This document shows positions 46,073 through 56,294 of a DNA stretch of 64,000 nt, in pieces. The translations under genes and the position numbers were made by a program. The stretch comes from Gluconacetobacter dulcium (GTDB lineage Bacteria > Pseudomonadota > Alphaproteobacteria > Acetobacterales > Acetobacteraceae). Where the stretch lies: positions 1 to 64,000 of the forward strand of contig NZ_JABEQN010000022.1 in assembly GCF_014174165.1 (NCBI RefSeq), written 5' to 3'. The notes beneath the pieces are model-generated. The model was not told where the DNA came from. It searched no databases and saw nothing but the letters and a program-made list of their open reading frames with translations. Every line of letters starts with the position of its first letter. Positions within the stretch are counted from its first letter, which is position 1.

Positions 46073-47374
46073 ATGAAAAATAAAATCACGCTGATGGCAT
46101 GCAGCGCCCTCCTCACCCAGACATTGTTCATCCCCGTCCACCGGGCCGCAGCTTCGGGTTTCGCCCTGCGCGAGACCGATGCTGTTTCGCTGGGCAACGC
46201 CTATGTCGGCTCCGTCAGCCGCGCGGGGGATGCGTCCACCGTGCTGATGAACCCGGCCGGCATGTCCTTTCTCGACCACAGCGAATTGCAGAGCAACGTC
46301 TTCTACGCCGGCCCCGTCGCCCGCTTCTCGGGCCAGAACTATATGGGCCCCGGCGTCACCACGCCAGGCGTGCAGGGCAATCGCGGCATCACCGACGCCG
46401 CCACCGCCGCCGGATACGGTGTCCTGAAGATCGATCCGCACTGGGCGATCGGCTACGGGTTCTACACCCCCTACGGCCAGCGCGCCAATTACCCCTCCAA
46501 CTGGGTCGGGCGCTACCAGAGCCTTGTCAGTGCGGTCACGGACTACGAACTCGGGATCATGGCCTCCTACCGCTTCAACAAGCGTCTTTCCATCGGTGTC
46601 GGCCCCCGCATGGGCTTTCTCGCCGGCCGCTTTACGCGCGGCGTCAATCTGGGTCCGCTGAACGCCCTGGGTCCGACGACGGTCGACATGGCCGGAAACG
46701 CCTTCGGCTTCGGCTACGATGCCGGCATCCTCTACAAGCCCGACGACGCAACCCAGATCGGCATCAACTACCAGTCGCGCATCTCCTACGACCTTTCCAC
46801 CCGTACCAAATTCTCACCGCCCCCGCTCCTGGCCGCCAATCCGCTGATCAACGGTTCGCTGATCGCCCAGAGCGGCCATGGCGCCATGCAGGTGACCTTG
46901 CCCGACAGCGTCTCTTTCGGCATCACCCGTGTTCTGTCGCCACGCTGGACCATCATGTTGCAGGGCGAATGGACCCACTGGTCCCTCCTGCATTCGCTGA
47001 ACAACACCTCGGACCACCCCGGCGGCCTCAGTTCCTCGATCCCGGTCAACTGGCGCAATAGCTGGTTCGGCGGCATCGGCGCGACATACCAGGTGTCCAA
47101 GGCCGTCCTGCTGCGCGGCGGCTTCAGCTACGACCAGAGCCCGACGACCGTCAGGAACCGCAACACGATCACGCCCGACACCAACCGGTTCGACCTGGCC
47201 GGCGGCGTGGACTACACGCCGATCAAACGGCTGACTCTTACCCTGTCCTACGCCCATATTTTTGGCACCAATCCAAAAATAAACGATGCCGCCTCGGAAA
47301 CATCAGGCCGATTGATCGGCTCCTATAACGATTACGGCAACGTCGTCGCCTTCGGTGTGAGGACACGTTTCTGA
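46073..47374 (+). CDS. fadL: Outer-membrane long-chain fatty acid transporter FadL
   Basis: A 433-residue 14-strand-type beta-barrel. The signal peptide (ITLMACSALLTQTLFIPVHR) is followed by the hatch sequence ASGFALRETDAVSLGNAYVG and DASTVLMNPAGMSFLD, hallmark of the FadL/TodX/OmpP1 family. The C-terminus ends VVAFGVRTRF with terminal Phe. Upstream in-frame ATGs (46058, 46004) are alternatives; no start has a strong ribosome binding site. It would import fatty acids for the FadD encoded next. Confidence 0.9.
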   Translation: MKNKITLMACSALLTQTLFIPVHRAAASGFALRETDAVSLGNAYVGSVSRAGDASTVLMNPAGMSFLDHSELQSNVFYAGPVARFSGQNYMGPGVTTPGVQGNRGITDAATAAGYGVLKIDPHWAIGYGFYTPYGQRANYPSNWVGRYQSLVSAVTDYELGIMASYRFNKRLSIGVGPRMGFLAGRFTRGVNLGPLNALGPTTVDMAGNAFGFGYDAGILYKPDDATQIGINYQSRISYDLSTRTKFSPPPLLAANPLINGSLIAQSGHGAMQVTLPDSVSFGITRVLSPRWTIMLQGEWTHWSLLHSLNNTSDHPGGLSSSIPVNWRNSWFGGIGATYQVSKAVLLRGGFSYDQSPTTVRNRNTITPDTNRFDLAGGVDYTPIKRLTLTLSYAHIFGTNPKINDAASETSGRLIGSYNDYGNVVAFGVRTRF

Positions 47375-47445
47375 ACGACAGCGGGATCTCACGGGATCGA
47401 CCCTCCACCAGGGTCTCCCATCCCGCCCGATTGAAGGGTTTTCCC

Positions 47446-49104
47446 ATGAATGCCATGAATGAAAGCACCATACTGCGTCATACCGCGTCAGGTGATTCGA
47501 TTCAGGATCTGTTCGAACTTCTGCGCGTTTCGACATTCCGCCATCCCAACGCCCTCGCCATCGACTTCATGGGGCGCAAGCTCGCCTATCGCGAAGTCTT
47601 CCAGGCGGTGGAGCATGTTGCCGGCGGCCTGAAGGATATCGGTGTCTCCAAGGGCGATCGCGTCGCCGTCTCGCTGCCCAACACGCCTTACGCCGTGATC
47701 CTTTTCTTCGCGGTGCAACGCATCGGCGGCATCGTCGTCAATCTCAACCCGCTATACGTCCAGCACGAGGTCCACCAGATCCTCAAGACCGCAGACGTGT
47801 CGGTTCTGGTGATCTCGGACCTCGCAGCCATCGCCGAACCCGCCTATCGGGCGGCGGAGAACACGTCGGTTCGGCGCATCGTCGTCTGCCCGTTCTCGCA
47901 CGCCCTGCCGCCAGTCAAAGGGGCCCTGTTCAAAGTCCTCAAATCAAAAGACATCTACCATTTCCCAGCCGACAAACGCATCGTCACCTACGACGCGCTC
48001 GCCCACAGCAAGACCGTTGTCAAGCATGTCACGATCGACCCGATGCACGATGTCGCCGTCCTGCAATTCACCGGTGGCACCACAGGTATTCCCAAAGCGG
48101 CCAAACTCACTCACGGCAATCTTCTGGCCAATATCGAACAGATCAAGGACATGGCGCGGGACGCCCTGAGCGAACCTCCGACCACGCTGGGCATCCTCCC
48201 CCTGTTCCATGTCTTCGCGCTGATGGCCGTCATGCTGCTCACCATCGAACGCGGTGGCGAGATCGTGCTGCTGCCGCGCTTCGACACGCAATCCACCCTC
48301 GCGACCATGCGGCGGGTCCGGATCACGCTCATGCCCGCCGTCCCGACCATCCAGACCGCCCTGCTCCGCGACCCCGGCCTGTCACCCGACCTGTTCAGCC
48401 ATATGCGCGCCATCATTTCCGGCGGCGCCCCCCTGCCGGTCGCCCTGCGCAAGCGTTTCGAGGAAACGGCCAAGTGCCCGGTCATCGAAGGCTACGGGCT
48501 GAGCGAGACCTCGCCGGTCCTCACGCTCAATCCCCTTCATGCCGTCCGTGACGGCTCCTGCGGCAAGATCGTCCTGCACACCGACCTGCAAATCCGCAGC
48601 CTCGACGACATCAGCCGCCGCCTGCCGGTCATGGAAAAGGGGGAAGTCTGCGTCAAGGGTCCGCAGGTGATGTCCGGTTACTGGAAGGGCGAGGGAGATG
48701 CGTCCGCCTTCACGCCGGACGGCTATTTCCGCACCGGCGATGTCGGCTATCTCGACGAGGACGGCTATCTCTTCCTGGTCGACCGCCTCAAGGACATCAT
48801 CATCTGCGGCGGCTACAACGTCTATCCGCACGTCATCGAGGAAGCCCTTCACCGGCATCCCGCCGTGCTGGAAGCGCTGGTCATCGGCGTGCCCGATTCC
48901 TATCGCGGCCAGTCGCCCAAGGCTTTCGTCACCCTCCGCCCCGATTCCACAGTCACGGCGGCCGAACTGGCGACCCACCTGGAACAGTATGTCTCCAAGA
49001 TCGAGCGCCCGCGCGAGATCGTCTTCCGCGACTCCCTGCCCAAGACCCTGATCGGAAAACTGTCTCGAAAGGACCTGAAAATTCAGGAAGGCATCACCAG
49101 CTGA
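47446..49104 (+). CDS. fadD: Long-chain acyl-CoA synthetase
   Basis: A 552-residue AMP-forming ligase that activates fatty acids to acyl-CoA. It carries the P-loop TGGTTGIPKAAKLTHGN, IEGYGLSETSPVLTLNP, GYFRTGDVGYLDEDGYLFLV and the hinge DRLKDIIICGGYNVYPHVIE. A C-terminal PKTLIGKLSRKDLK holds the catalytic Lys. AAGGG lies 8 bases before the ATG. It follows fadL by 71 bases, probably co-transcribed. Confidence 0.93.
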   Translation: MNAMNESTILRHTASGDSIQDLFELLRVSTFRHPNALAIDFMGRKLAYREVFQAVEHVAGGLKDIGVSKGDRVAVSLPNTPYAVILFFAVQRIGGIVVNLNPLYVQHEVHQILKTADVSVLVISDLAAIAEPAYRAAENTSVRRIVVCPFSHALPPVKGALFKVLKSKDIYHFPADKRIVTYDALAHSKTVVKHVTIDPMHDVAVLQFTGGTTGIPKAAKLTHGNLLANIEQIKDMARDALSEPPTTLGILPLFHVFALMAVMLLTIERGGEIVLLPRFDTQSTLATMRRVRITLMPAVPTIQTALLRDPGLSPDLFSHMRAIISGGAPLPVALRKRFEETAKCPVIEGYGLSETSPVLTLNPLHAVRDGSCGKIVLHTDLQIRSLDDISRRLPVMEKGEVCVKGPQVMSGYWKGEGDASAFTPDGYFRTGDVGYLDEDGYLFLVDRLKDIIICGGYNVYPHVIEEALHRHPAVLEALVIGVPDSYRGQSPKAFVTLRPDSTVTAAELATHLEQYVSKIERPREIVFRDSLPKTLIGKLSRKDLKIQEGITS

Positions 49105-49517
49105 TATTCGATGGTGCAGAAAGCCCACGCCGACCCGCGTCGCGGTAAGCAGGGCTTCCGCCCATAATCCCTGGCCACCGCCATACCACCTGGACTGCGT
49201 CGCCCCGACCTGCCGCCCTCATCTTCCGCGCAGGACGTGCCATCGTCGTCCAGCGGGCGGCCCCAATCGGCGCAGACAGACAATATCGGCAGCGCAACCA
49301 CCATCAAGAAGACCATTTTTCAGGATGGATGCGCGCCTGGACGGGCCTCTCTGCGCTGCCAATGGAAACATGCCGAAACCTGGCGAAGCATGTTTTTTCG
49401 TTAAGGCACTGAATTGTCACAAAGGGCCATCCCCGCGCCGGGATTCGCCGCAGGAGTCGCAATCCACTGCAAAAACAAGTAATATGCAACGCTTCATCGC
49501 CCCGCACGACAAGAGGC
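49105..49517. other. Intergenic region between fadD and the SCO gene
   Basis: About 410 bases without a gene I can support. Open frames lack starts and motifs. The 3' part near 49390-49490 is less GC-rich and probably carries the promoter of the SCO1-like gene. Confidence 0.45.
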
Positions 49518-50162
49518 ATGCCGAAAAAGACCCCGCCCCGCTTCCGTTCCTCCCCGTCCACACGGGGCCGCCCCTGGACACGCGCGGCGCTGTTCACGGT
49601 GGCCGCGCTCGGCCTTCTTCTGGCCGCCGCCGGATTGCGCACGCTGGTGCTGGACCGCCCTCACCCCACCATCGGCGGCCCATATGCGCTGACCGACCAG
49701 CAGGGCCAGCCCATCACCCAGGCCGCTTTCCACGGCCGCTACACACTGATCTATTTCGGCTACACGCATTGCATCGATATCTGCCCGCTGACGCTGGCAA
49801 CCGTCACCGCCGCGCTGGATCAGCTCGGCCCCCGCGCCGCCTCCGTCGTACCGGTCTTCGTCACCGTCGATCCCGCGCGCGATACCCCCTCGGTCATCCA
49901 CGACTATGTTGCCCGTTTCTCACCCCGTATCGTCGGGCTGACAGGCAGTTCCGCCCAGATCGAGCCGGTGCTCGCTTCCTTCCACGTCCTGGCCCGCCGC
50001 CACACCCCCACCTCCAGCCATGCGGACAGCGCCTATCTGATGGATCACAGCTCCGTCCTCTATCTGATGGACGGCAACAACCATCTCGCGGCGATATTCC
50101 CCGTCGATTCCAGTCCCCAGAGCATCGCCGATCGCTTGCGCACCCTCCTGCCCAACGCCTGA
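49518..50162 (+). CDS. SCO1/SenC copper chaperone
   Basis: A 214-residue membrane-anchored thioredoxin-fold protein. One N-terminal helix (ALFTVAALGLLLAAAGL) anchors it to the inner membrane. YFGYTHCIDICPLTLATVT carries the CxxxC copper ligands, and DHSSVLYLMDG carries the conserved His. SCO proteins load copper into the CuA site of cytochrome oxidase or reduce its cysteines. It converges with the PepSY/TonB/DUF2946 unit, suggesting a shared copper theme. Confidence 0.9.
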   Translation: MPKKTPPRFRSSPSTRGRPWTRAALFTVAALGLLLAAAGLRTLVLDRPHPTIGGPYALTDQQGQPITQAAFHGRYTLIYFGYTHCIDICPLTLATVTAALDQLGPRAASVVPVFVTVDPARDTPSVIHDYVARFSPRIVGLTGSSAQIEPVLASFHVLARRHTPTSSHADSAYLMDHSSVLYLMDGNNHLAAIFPVDSSPQSIADRLRTLLPNA

Positions 50163-50186
50163 CATCCTGCCGGACCATTCACCCTT

Positions 50187-51554
50187 TCAAATACGCCCCG
50201 ATCCGTCAGGCGGAATACGACGTCCGGTCATCCACGCCGCTATCGCCAGCAGCAGCAGCGACGCGCCCAACTCCGGCAGCAACACCCCCAGCAGAAGCAT
50301 CACCAGACCGGCCCCTGTTCCCACCCGCCGGTCCGGCAAGGCAGCCGGCACGCCCCAACCGCCAGGTGGCCGACGACGCAGCCATAAAATGGTCGCGGCA
50401 ATAGTCATGGTCACCAGCCCGCTGGCCACCAGCAGGTTGAGCAACTGGTTAGGCCAGCCGAACAACTGCCCTTCATGCGCCGCCACACCATAACCGACCA
50501 CACGATCAACCAGCCCCTTGCCGGCAAAATCCCGGCGCGCCAGCACACGTCCATCCGCTCCGATCTGCACACTGGCCCGTAACGGCCGATCCTGCGTATC
50601 CGACCGGACCTCCCATGGCGCTCCCGCCGATGCGGGCGGCGTCACAAGAGCCGGTGCCGGCAACCCCAGCCGCACACCCGTCGCGACCACGGCATCGAGC
50701 CCGGCAAGACCGTCCGGTTCCACCGTCTGCCCGCCCCCCATCTCCATACCCGGCATGTCGGCCATGCCCCCCATGCCGGCAGGAGCCGCAACCGGATGCC
50801 CCGCGATCGTATCGCGAACGGGAACAGCGCCGATTTCCCAATCCGACACCGTCATCAGGCGCCCGACCCGATGCTCGACCGATTGCAGTGCATGCCCCCA
50901 GACGAACGACCAGGGCAGGCCCGAAACCAGAAACAGCGCCAGCACCAGCGACAGCCACAATCCGCTCACCGCATGCAGATCCCGCCATCGCGCCCGTCCG
51001 GCGAGCCCAAGCCGCGGATAGACAATCCCCGCCAGCCCCCTTCGCCCACGGGGCCACCACAGATAAAGACCGGTCATGATCAACACGATCGTCCAGGACG
51101 CCACCATCTCCATGATGACCGACCCGGTATTGCCCAGCAGCAATTGTCCATGCAGCTTGAACACCAGCCGCTCGAACCGCGATTCTTCAGGCACCTGCCC
51201 AAGAACCGTCAACGACGACGGATCGACATAAACCCGGATCGCCTCGTCACCCCGCAGGACGATCACCCGCGCCGCGCCATGCGCCGGACGAGGCAGTTCA
51301 TAAGCCATGAACCGGCTTCCCGGCACCGCTCCCAGCGCCGCACGCACCTCCGCCGACGCGGGAGCCACCATCCCCGGCGCCACACGATGGTCATAGCGCC
51401 AGTCGATCAGATCATCGATCTGAGGCTTGAACAGATAGATCGTGCCTGTCAGCGCCAGAAAGGCAACGAAGGGCAGGCAGAACAGCCCCGCCAGCATATG
51501 CCAGCGCCAGACCGTCCGATATTGGGGCCAGAAGACGACTCGTCCCTCACGCAT
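50187..51554 (-). CDS. PepSY-associated inner-membrane protein with Met-rich loop
   Basis: A 455-residue PepSY-TM protein with about five helices (TVWRWHMLAGLFCLPFVAFL, MEMVASWTIVLIMTGLYLWW, GLWLSLVLALFLVSGLPWSF and two near the end). Conserved histidines (WRWHM, KLHGQLL, DLHAVSG) suggest heme or reductase function, as in siderophore-iron reductases. A periplasmic loop reads PAGMGGMADMPGMEMGGGQT, six methionines, a typical copper-binding pattern. ATG 51554 has GGAGGG at 7 bases. It follows the receptor gene directly. Confidence 0.83.
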   Translation of the reverse strand: MREGRVVFWPQYRTVWRWHMLAGLFCLPFVAFLALTGTIYLFKPQIDDLIDWRYDHRVAPGMVAPASAEVRAALGAVPGSRFMAYELPRPAHGAARVIVLRGDEAIRVYVDPSSLTVLGQVPEESRFERLVFKLHGQLLLGNTGSVIMEMVASWTIVLIMTGLYLWWPRGRRGLAGIVYPRLGLAGRARWRDLHAVSGLWLSLVLALFLVSGLPWSFVWGHALQSVEHRVGRLMTVSDWEIGAVPVRDTIAGHPVAAPAGMGGMADMPGMEMGGGQTVEPDGLAGLDAVVATGVRLGLPAPALVTPPASAGAPWEVRSDTQDRPLRASVQIGADGRVLARRDFAGKGLVDRVVGYGVAAHEGQLFGWPNQLLNLLVASGLVTMTIAATILWLRRRPPGGWGVPAALPDRRVGTGAGLVMLLLGVLLPELGASLLLLAIAAWMTGRRIPPDGSGRI

Positions 51555-51568
51555 CACCATGCCCTCCG

Positions 51569-53917
51569 TCAAAAATGCACCCGCACGCCGCCAAACACGG
51601 CGCGCGGCGACCCGGCATAGATCGACCCGGTCCGCGTCGCCAGCACCGCCGCCCTTGCCTGCGTTCCATCGGCCCGCAACACATCTGCAATGTTCGCCGC
51701 ACCAGCCACGTAAGTCTGGTTGGCGAGATTCTGCACTTCGACATACGCATGCAGCCGATGCACCCAGCCAAGGCGTTTCGGCGGGTCGTAATGCAGTTCC
51801 AGATTGACCAGAGCATAACCAGGCGCCCGCAATCGATTGGCATTATCCAGCCAGTAATCGCTCCGCCAGGTCACCTCGACATACCCGCCAAGCCCCTCCA
51901 GCGGACCGTCCGGCTGGTCATAGAGAAAGCGGGCGTTCAGAAAATTCGGAACCACGCCCGGAATCCGCCTGCCGCTTCGATCGAACGCGCGCGACACCCC
52001 GCTGCCGGACATCACCTCGGTGTAATCGGTATAGATCTGGTTGTCGTAGGTATAACTCAGCCTGATCCGTCCGCCGGGAAGAGCACGGCGCAGCGGCGTC
52101 CATTCCGCTCCCAGTTCGACACCCCGATGCTGCGACGCCGGAGCATTGAACGTGAAGGAACTGACCGTATCGACCCCGGCCGACTGGCTGACCAACTCAT
52201 TGCGATAGAATTCGTAGAACCCCGTCGCCTGAAGATCGAGCCCGGCAAACGGATGCCAGTCCGCCCCCAGGTCAACCCCCACGCTGGTCTCGCTCCTCAG
52301 ATGGGTATTGTTGCCATAATTTCCCTGCGGGGTCACGAACAGGTTCGATGTCGTCGGCGTGGCATAGGCGGTGCCGACGCGCGCATGCAGCGTCCAGTCG
52401 CGATCCGGCGCATAGATCAGCGCCGCTTCCGGCGCGAGATTGAAGAAGAAGCGATTGGCCGTAATCCCGGTCACACGCTGCCCGGCGGCACTGTAGCTAT
52501 ACAGGTTCTGGATCGCCCCGAGATCGGAATAGGTCCCTCCCAACCCGACCACCGCATGCCATTGCGGCGCGAACTGCCAGTCCTCCTGGAACCGGGCGCC
52601 AAGATTCCACTGATGCCCGTACGATGTCCCGTTCAACCCCCCGCGCGTCGCCCCGCCTGCCGGCGTGACGTTATAAACCTGCGATCCGAAATCCAGATAA
52701 TCGAAACTGATACCGCCGAACGTCGTCAGGCTGGTTGCCCCCAGCCGCGCATGGTTCGTCACATCGCTGCTGGCATTGTAGGAATTATAAGGCCCCACAT
52801 AGCTGGCAACAGAAGTCGGCTGGTCGATATGGCGCTGATCATAAGTAAACTGGTTGCGCCAGGTCGTCCGACTGTCGAAATCATGCTCCCAGCGCAGACC
52901 GACGATGGTCCGACGGTCAAACCGGCCCAGCCCCGCCTGCTGCGGGGTCCGGGCGACGGTCGCGCCATAATGGCCATTGACCAGCAGATTCACCGTGGCA
53001 CACCCCGCCGCCGCATCCGCGGCAACGGCACAGCCCTGCTGATAAGGGTTAAGCCGATACTGCGCCAGAGACAGCCGCAGAGGCAGAAACGCATCCGTGA
53101 CGTTATTGACGAATTTCAGGATCAACCGATCCCGTTCCGTCAGGTTGACGCGCAAGCGCACATTCTCGGTCGAGGTCGCATAGCGACTGTTGGCAATGAA
53201 GCCATTCCCCCGCACGTCGCTGCCAAAGACCGCCAGATCATACGACCGCCCGCCGACACCCAGCGTGACATATTGATTGAACATGCCGAAACTGCCGAAA
53301 TCCGACCCCAGTTCCAGCCCATGGATATCGGCACCGGTGCGAGTGCGGAAATTGATCGCCCCATTGATCGCATAATTCCCGTACACGGTGGAAGCCGGTC
53401 CCTGAAAGACATCCACCCCCTCATAGGCATGCGGATCGATCAGATCCGACCGCGCCGTGCCATCGGGCTGGGTAACCGGAAAGCCATCTTCCAGTACCTG
53501 AAGGTTCTTCAGCCCGTAAGACTGCCGATCCCCCGACCCACGCACCGACACCACGACATCACGCGGCCCGTTCCCCGCAACAAAGCTGACGCCGGGAATG
53601 GTCACGACCATATCCGCAACACTTTGCCCCACCTGATTGGCAAAGCTGCCCCGCTCGGCACTGTAGGTCGTCTGCCCCGCCGGCCGAACCGTCGCTGCCC
53701 CCCGCCCCGAACCGCGCACGGTCATCCGCTCTCCCGCCGGAGCAACAAAAGCAACGGGCGCAACCGGCACAGCACGCGCGAGACGCCCTCGATCATGCGG
53801 CACGACAGCCGGGCGCCTCTCCTCGACCGATTGAGCAAAAGCAGCATGCACGCAGACCAGCGCCAACGCGCCGGCCACCAACCCCGGTCCACCTGCGTGG
53901 ACAATTCTGATGGACAT
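51569..53917 (-). CDS. TonB-dependent receptor, probable metal or metallophore uptake
   Basis: A 782-residue outer-membrane receptor. It has a signal peptide (GLVAGALALVCVHAAFAQS), a linker with GERMTVRGSG, a plug (VADMVVTIPGVSFVAGNGPR, VVSVRGSGDRQSYGLKNLQV, GVDVFQGPASTVYGNYAING) and a barrel ending RAVFGGVRVHF with terminal Phe. The operon partners (DUF2946 upstream, PepSY downstream) are those of copper or siderophore receptors. Specificity cannot be read from the barrel. Confidence 0.88.
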   Translation of the reverse strand: MSIRIVHAGGPGLVAGALALVCVHAAFAQSVEERRPAVVPHDRGRLARAVPVAPVAFVAPAGERMTVRGSGRGAATVRPAGQTTYSAERGSFANQVGQSVADMVVTIPGVSFVAGNGPRDVVVSVRGSGDRQSYGLKNLQVLEDGFPVTQPDGTARSDLIDPHAYEGVDVFQGPASTVYGNYAINGAINFRTRTGADIHGLELGSDFGSFGMFNQYVTLGVGGRSYDLAVFGSDVRGNGFIANSRYATSTENVRLRVNLTERDRLILKFVNNVTDAFLPLRLSLAQYRLNPYQQGCAVAADAAAGCATVNLLVNGHYGATVARTPQQAGLGRFDRRTIVGLRWEHDFDSRTTWRNQFTYDQRHIDQPTSVASYVGPYNSYNASSDVTNHARLGATSLTTFGGISFDYLDFGSQVYNVTPAGGATRGGLNGTSYGHQWNLGARFQEDWQFAPQWHAVVGLGGTYSDLGAIQNLYSYSAAGQRVTGITANRFFFNLAPEAALIYAPDRDWTLHARVGTAYATPTTSNLFVTPQGNYGNNTHLRSETSVGVDLGADWHPFAGLDLQATGFYEFYRNELVSQSAGVDTVSSFTFNAPASQHRGVELGAEWTPLRRALPGGRIRLSYTYDNQIYTDYTEVMSGSGVSRAFDRSGRRIPGVVPNFLNARFLYDQPDGPLEGLGGYVEVTWRSDYWLDNANRLRAPGYALVNLELHYDPPKRLGWVHRLHAYVEVQNLANQTYVAGAANIADVLRADGTQARAAVLATRTGSIYAGSPRAVFGGVRVHF

Positions 53918-54146
53918 GAATTCAGACCTGAAAGACCGATACGAAAGCCCACCGCACAGCGCACGATGGTCACGAGAACGTATTCAGAACCTGATTCGAG
54001 ATACGGGCTGGCAAACGAAAGCGCCCCACCGAGGTCACCTCCACCGTGCCTTCCCGCGCCTCAAAGCCGGCGGCCATATGACCACAAGCACCAAAACCAG
54101 AAAATGCGCGTCGGATCGCCGCCAGCGTGCATGACCGAACAGGCTC

Positions 54147-54545
54147 TCAGGCCAGGGCGGGTGGTCCTTGAGGATAAAGGCTGAAACGATGCCGAAAGGG
54201 CGGCCCGCGAACAGGAGGGAACACCCACCCCATCCCTATGGCAATGACAGTGCACGCCACGAAAGCGACACTGCCCACGGTCAAGGCCGGCGTGTCGAGC
54301 GCCTCGGCCAACAGCACGAAGCCGTCCGCCTGCCCACTACCGCCGTGATGCGACCCATCAGGCCCCGGTGCCGCAGGATGACCACTGTCACAGAACACCG
54401 ACAGACTGGCCAGTTGCGCCAGCGGATCGTCGAACACGGCCTGCGGACTCGCCAACCCGCCGAGCGTCAGCCGCGCGACCAGCGCAAGCAGAACCAGCGG
54501 CCATGCGGCCCGCCACCTCGCCTTGCTGTCGCGCATCATGCCCAT
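54147..54545 (-). CDS. DUF2946-like protein
   Basis: A 132-residue protein with two hydrophobic stretches (WPLVLLALVARLTLGGL and VGSVAFVACTVIAIGMGWVF). Between them, LSVFCDSGHPAAPGPDGSHH shows the Cys/His-rich loop characteristic of the DUF2946 family. Such proteins sit beside TonB-dependent copper receptors in many proteobacteria. It is 229 bases upstream of the receptor gene, in the same direction, and would be first in the unit. Confidence 0.65.
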   Translation of the reverse strand: MGMMRDSKARWRAAWPLVLLALVARLTLGGLASPQAVFDDPLAQLASLSVFCDSGHPAAPGPDGSHHGGSGQADGFVLLAEALDTPALTVGSVAFVACTVIAIGMGWVFPPVRGPPFRHRFSLYPQGPPALA

Positions 54546-54705
54546 AAGTTCGCTCTTAGGGCCTTTCCGCGGACCTGCCTAGCATATCCGAACCGTCATA
54601 AATGCAGGAACCGGCCCCCATCTCGCCGGCGGGCCATTTTTTCCCTTCCTTTTTTAGCCGCATCGTCCATACGTCGGCCGTCCAGCAGGAAGAAGGGGGG
54701 ACATC

Positions 54706-54945
54706 ATGGAAGACGAAAACGACGTGATCGTCGGCTATCTCGTGATACGGGAAATCGGCGACGACGAGGTGCAGTTCTGGGACCCGGAAGCAGGCTGGAA
54801 CGACGACCCGGACGACGGCAAGCTCTACGAGACCGCAGAGGAAGCCGAACGCGACGCCGAAACCCTCCGCGCCGGCAACAACGACACCATCACCGTCGAG
54901 CCTGTCTATGGCGACGACGGCGAGGAAGAAGAAGAAGAGATCTGA
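54706..54945 (+). CDS. Small acidic protein
   Basis: A 79-residue, strongly acidic protein beginning MEDENDVIVGYLVIREIGDD and ending GDDGEEEEEEI. The middle (WDPEAGWNDDPDDGKLYETA) could form a small alpha/beta fold. A strong G-rich ribosome binding site (AAGAAGGGGGGAC) precedes the ATG. Divergent from DUF2946. No function recognised; the acidic tail suggests protein or cation binding. Confidence 0.65.
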   Translation: MEDENDVIVGYLVIREIGDDEVQFWDPEAGWNDDPDDGKLYETAEEAERDAETLRAGNNDTITVEPVYGDDGEEEEEEI

Positions 54946-55361
54946 TCTCCGCCGTGCGGTGCTTTCGGTCGGTCCACAGCCGAAGGCACCGCCAGAGCGA
55001 GCCGTCAACAGAGCATACAACCCGATTAACCGGCACATGGGTCTTCGGACGATCCTGAGACTGATAAGCCTCACGCCGGTCCTTGCGAACCGTTCTCGCT
55101 CGCCGGCCTACATTCCTCCACAGATCCCGCATGCAAATACGCAGCATCACGGGAAAGAGTCCCGCCAATGATGTCCCGACCAAGACGGTCTTGGCATACT
55201 CTGCTTTCATTATCCAAAACTGTTCCTCTATTTTTAAATGCGCTCGGACACTCTATTCAAATAAATAGAGAAAAAATTTCGTCTACTCACAATCGACAAC
55301 GCGACGAAATTCTGACAAAATATACCATTCATTAAAAATGGCGCGCAGGAGAAATCATCTT
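54946..55361. other. Boundary region where base composition drops
   Basis: No gene. Between about 55,180 and 55,260 the sequence changes from GC-rich to A+T-rich and stays so to the window end. An inverted repeat AATTTCGTC (55275-55283) and GACGAAATT (55303-55311) with a 19-base spacer lies about 50 bases before the glycosyltransferase gene; it may be regulatory. Confidence 0.6.
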
Positions 55362-56294
55362 ATGGAAGCCAGGAAAAGTAAGGTTGGTATCATTATAAGA
55401 ACAAAAAACAGGCCGATTTTTCTCAAAAGGGCTCTCGAATCTGTCTCAAGTCAAACATTCAGCAATTGGCACATCTATATTATCAACGACGGTGGAAACG
55501 CCGAAGAACTGAAGCCCATTCTTCAACCATATGAAAAGAAATTCTCTGAAAAAATAACGTCCATAAACCTCCCCATTTCATATGGTCGTGGGGGCGCCAT
55601 GTCACTTGGGATCGGCGTGGCAACAGAAGACTATATCCTCATACATGATGATGATGACACTCTGGAACCTCTTTTCCTGGAGAAAACCGTTTCGTATCTT
55701 GATGCTGACAAAGATGATGTCTTTTGCGGCGTAACAACAAGTAATTATGACGTCTACGAATACGTCGACGGCGATCGAATCATCACAAAAGAAAAGACCG
55801 ATACGGGAGGTCAAAAAACAGGAACCTTGGTGGATGTCAGCATCTACCTTTCCCATATAGGCGTCATACTTCCAATCACCTTCCTATTCAGACGGAAGCT
55901 GATTGATCTTTCTGGAAACGTCAATACAAACATGCAGCATTATGAAGATTATGATCTCTTCATAAGACTTATAATGCGCGGTGAGATCGGAATCATACAA
56001 GACTTTCTATGCTCCTATCATCACAGGGAGCCGACGGGCACCGCTTCCGACACCAGCCGACATGAAAAGAAATTCGACTATCATCTGGCCTACCGAAATA
56101 ACGTTATCAGAAACGCCATAAACAACGGCGACAACCTGACCGATTTCCAGGCCACATTTATTCACGGGAAATCCATAAATTCTCACTACACCAATCAGAT
56201 ACTTAATCACATGCACGTATTAGGAATGAGTATTATCGCGATGTCCAAGGCCATCTCAGAAATAGCCGCCAAGATTGAAAAAAGAAATTTCTGA
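55362..56294 (+). CDS. GT2-family glycosyltransferase
   Basis: A 310-residue GT-A-fold inverting transferase. The N-terminus VGIIIRTKNRPIFLKRALES and VSSQTFSNWHIYIINDGG are typical. Metal-binding aspartates lie in ILIHDDDDTLEPLFLEKT. HYEDYDLFIRLIMRGEIGII carries the ED acceptor-site motif. AGGAG is 10 bases before ATG 55362, preferred over the ATG at 55338. First gene of the A+T-rich glycan island; donor and acceptor unknown. Confidence 0.85.
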   Translation: MEARKSKVGIIIRTKNRPIFLKRALESVSSQTFSNWHIYIINDGGNAEELKPILQPYEKKFSEKITSINLPISYGRGGAMSLGIGVATEDYILIHDDDDTLEPLFLEKTVSYLDADKDDVFCGVTTSNYDVYEYVDGDRIITKEKTDTGGQKTGTLVDVSIYLSHIGVILPITFLFRRKLIDLSGNVNTNMQHYEDYDLFIRLIMRGEIGIIQDFLCSYHHREPTGTASDTSRHEKKFDYHLAYRNNVIRNAINNGDNLTDFQATFIHGKSINSHYTNQILNHMHVLGMSIIAMSKAISEIAAKIEKRNF

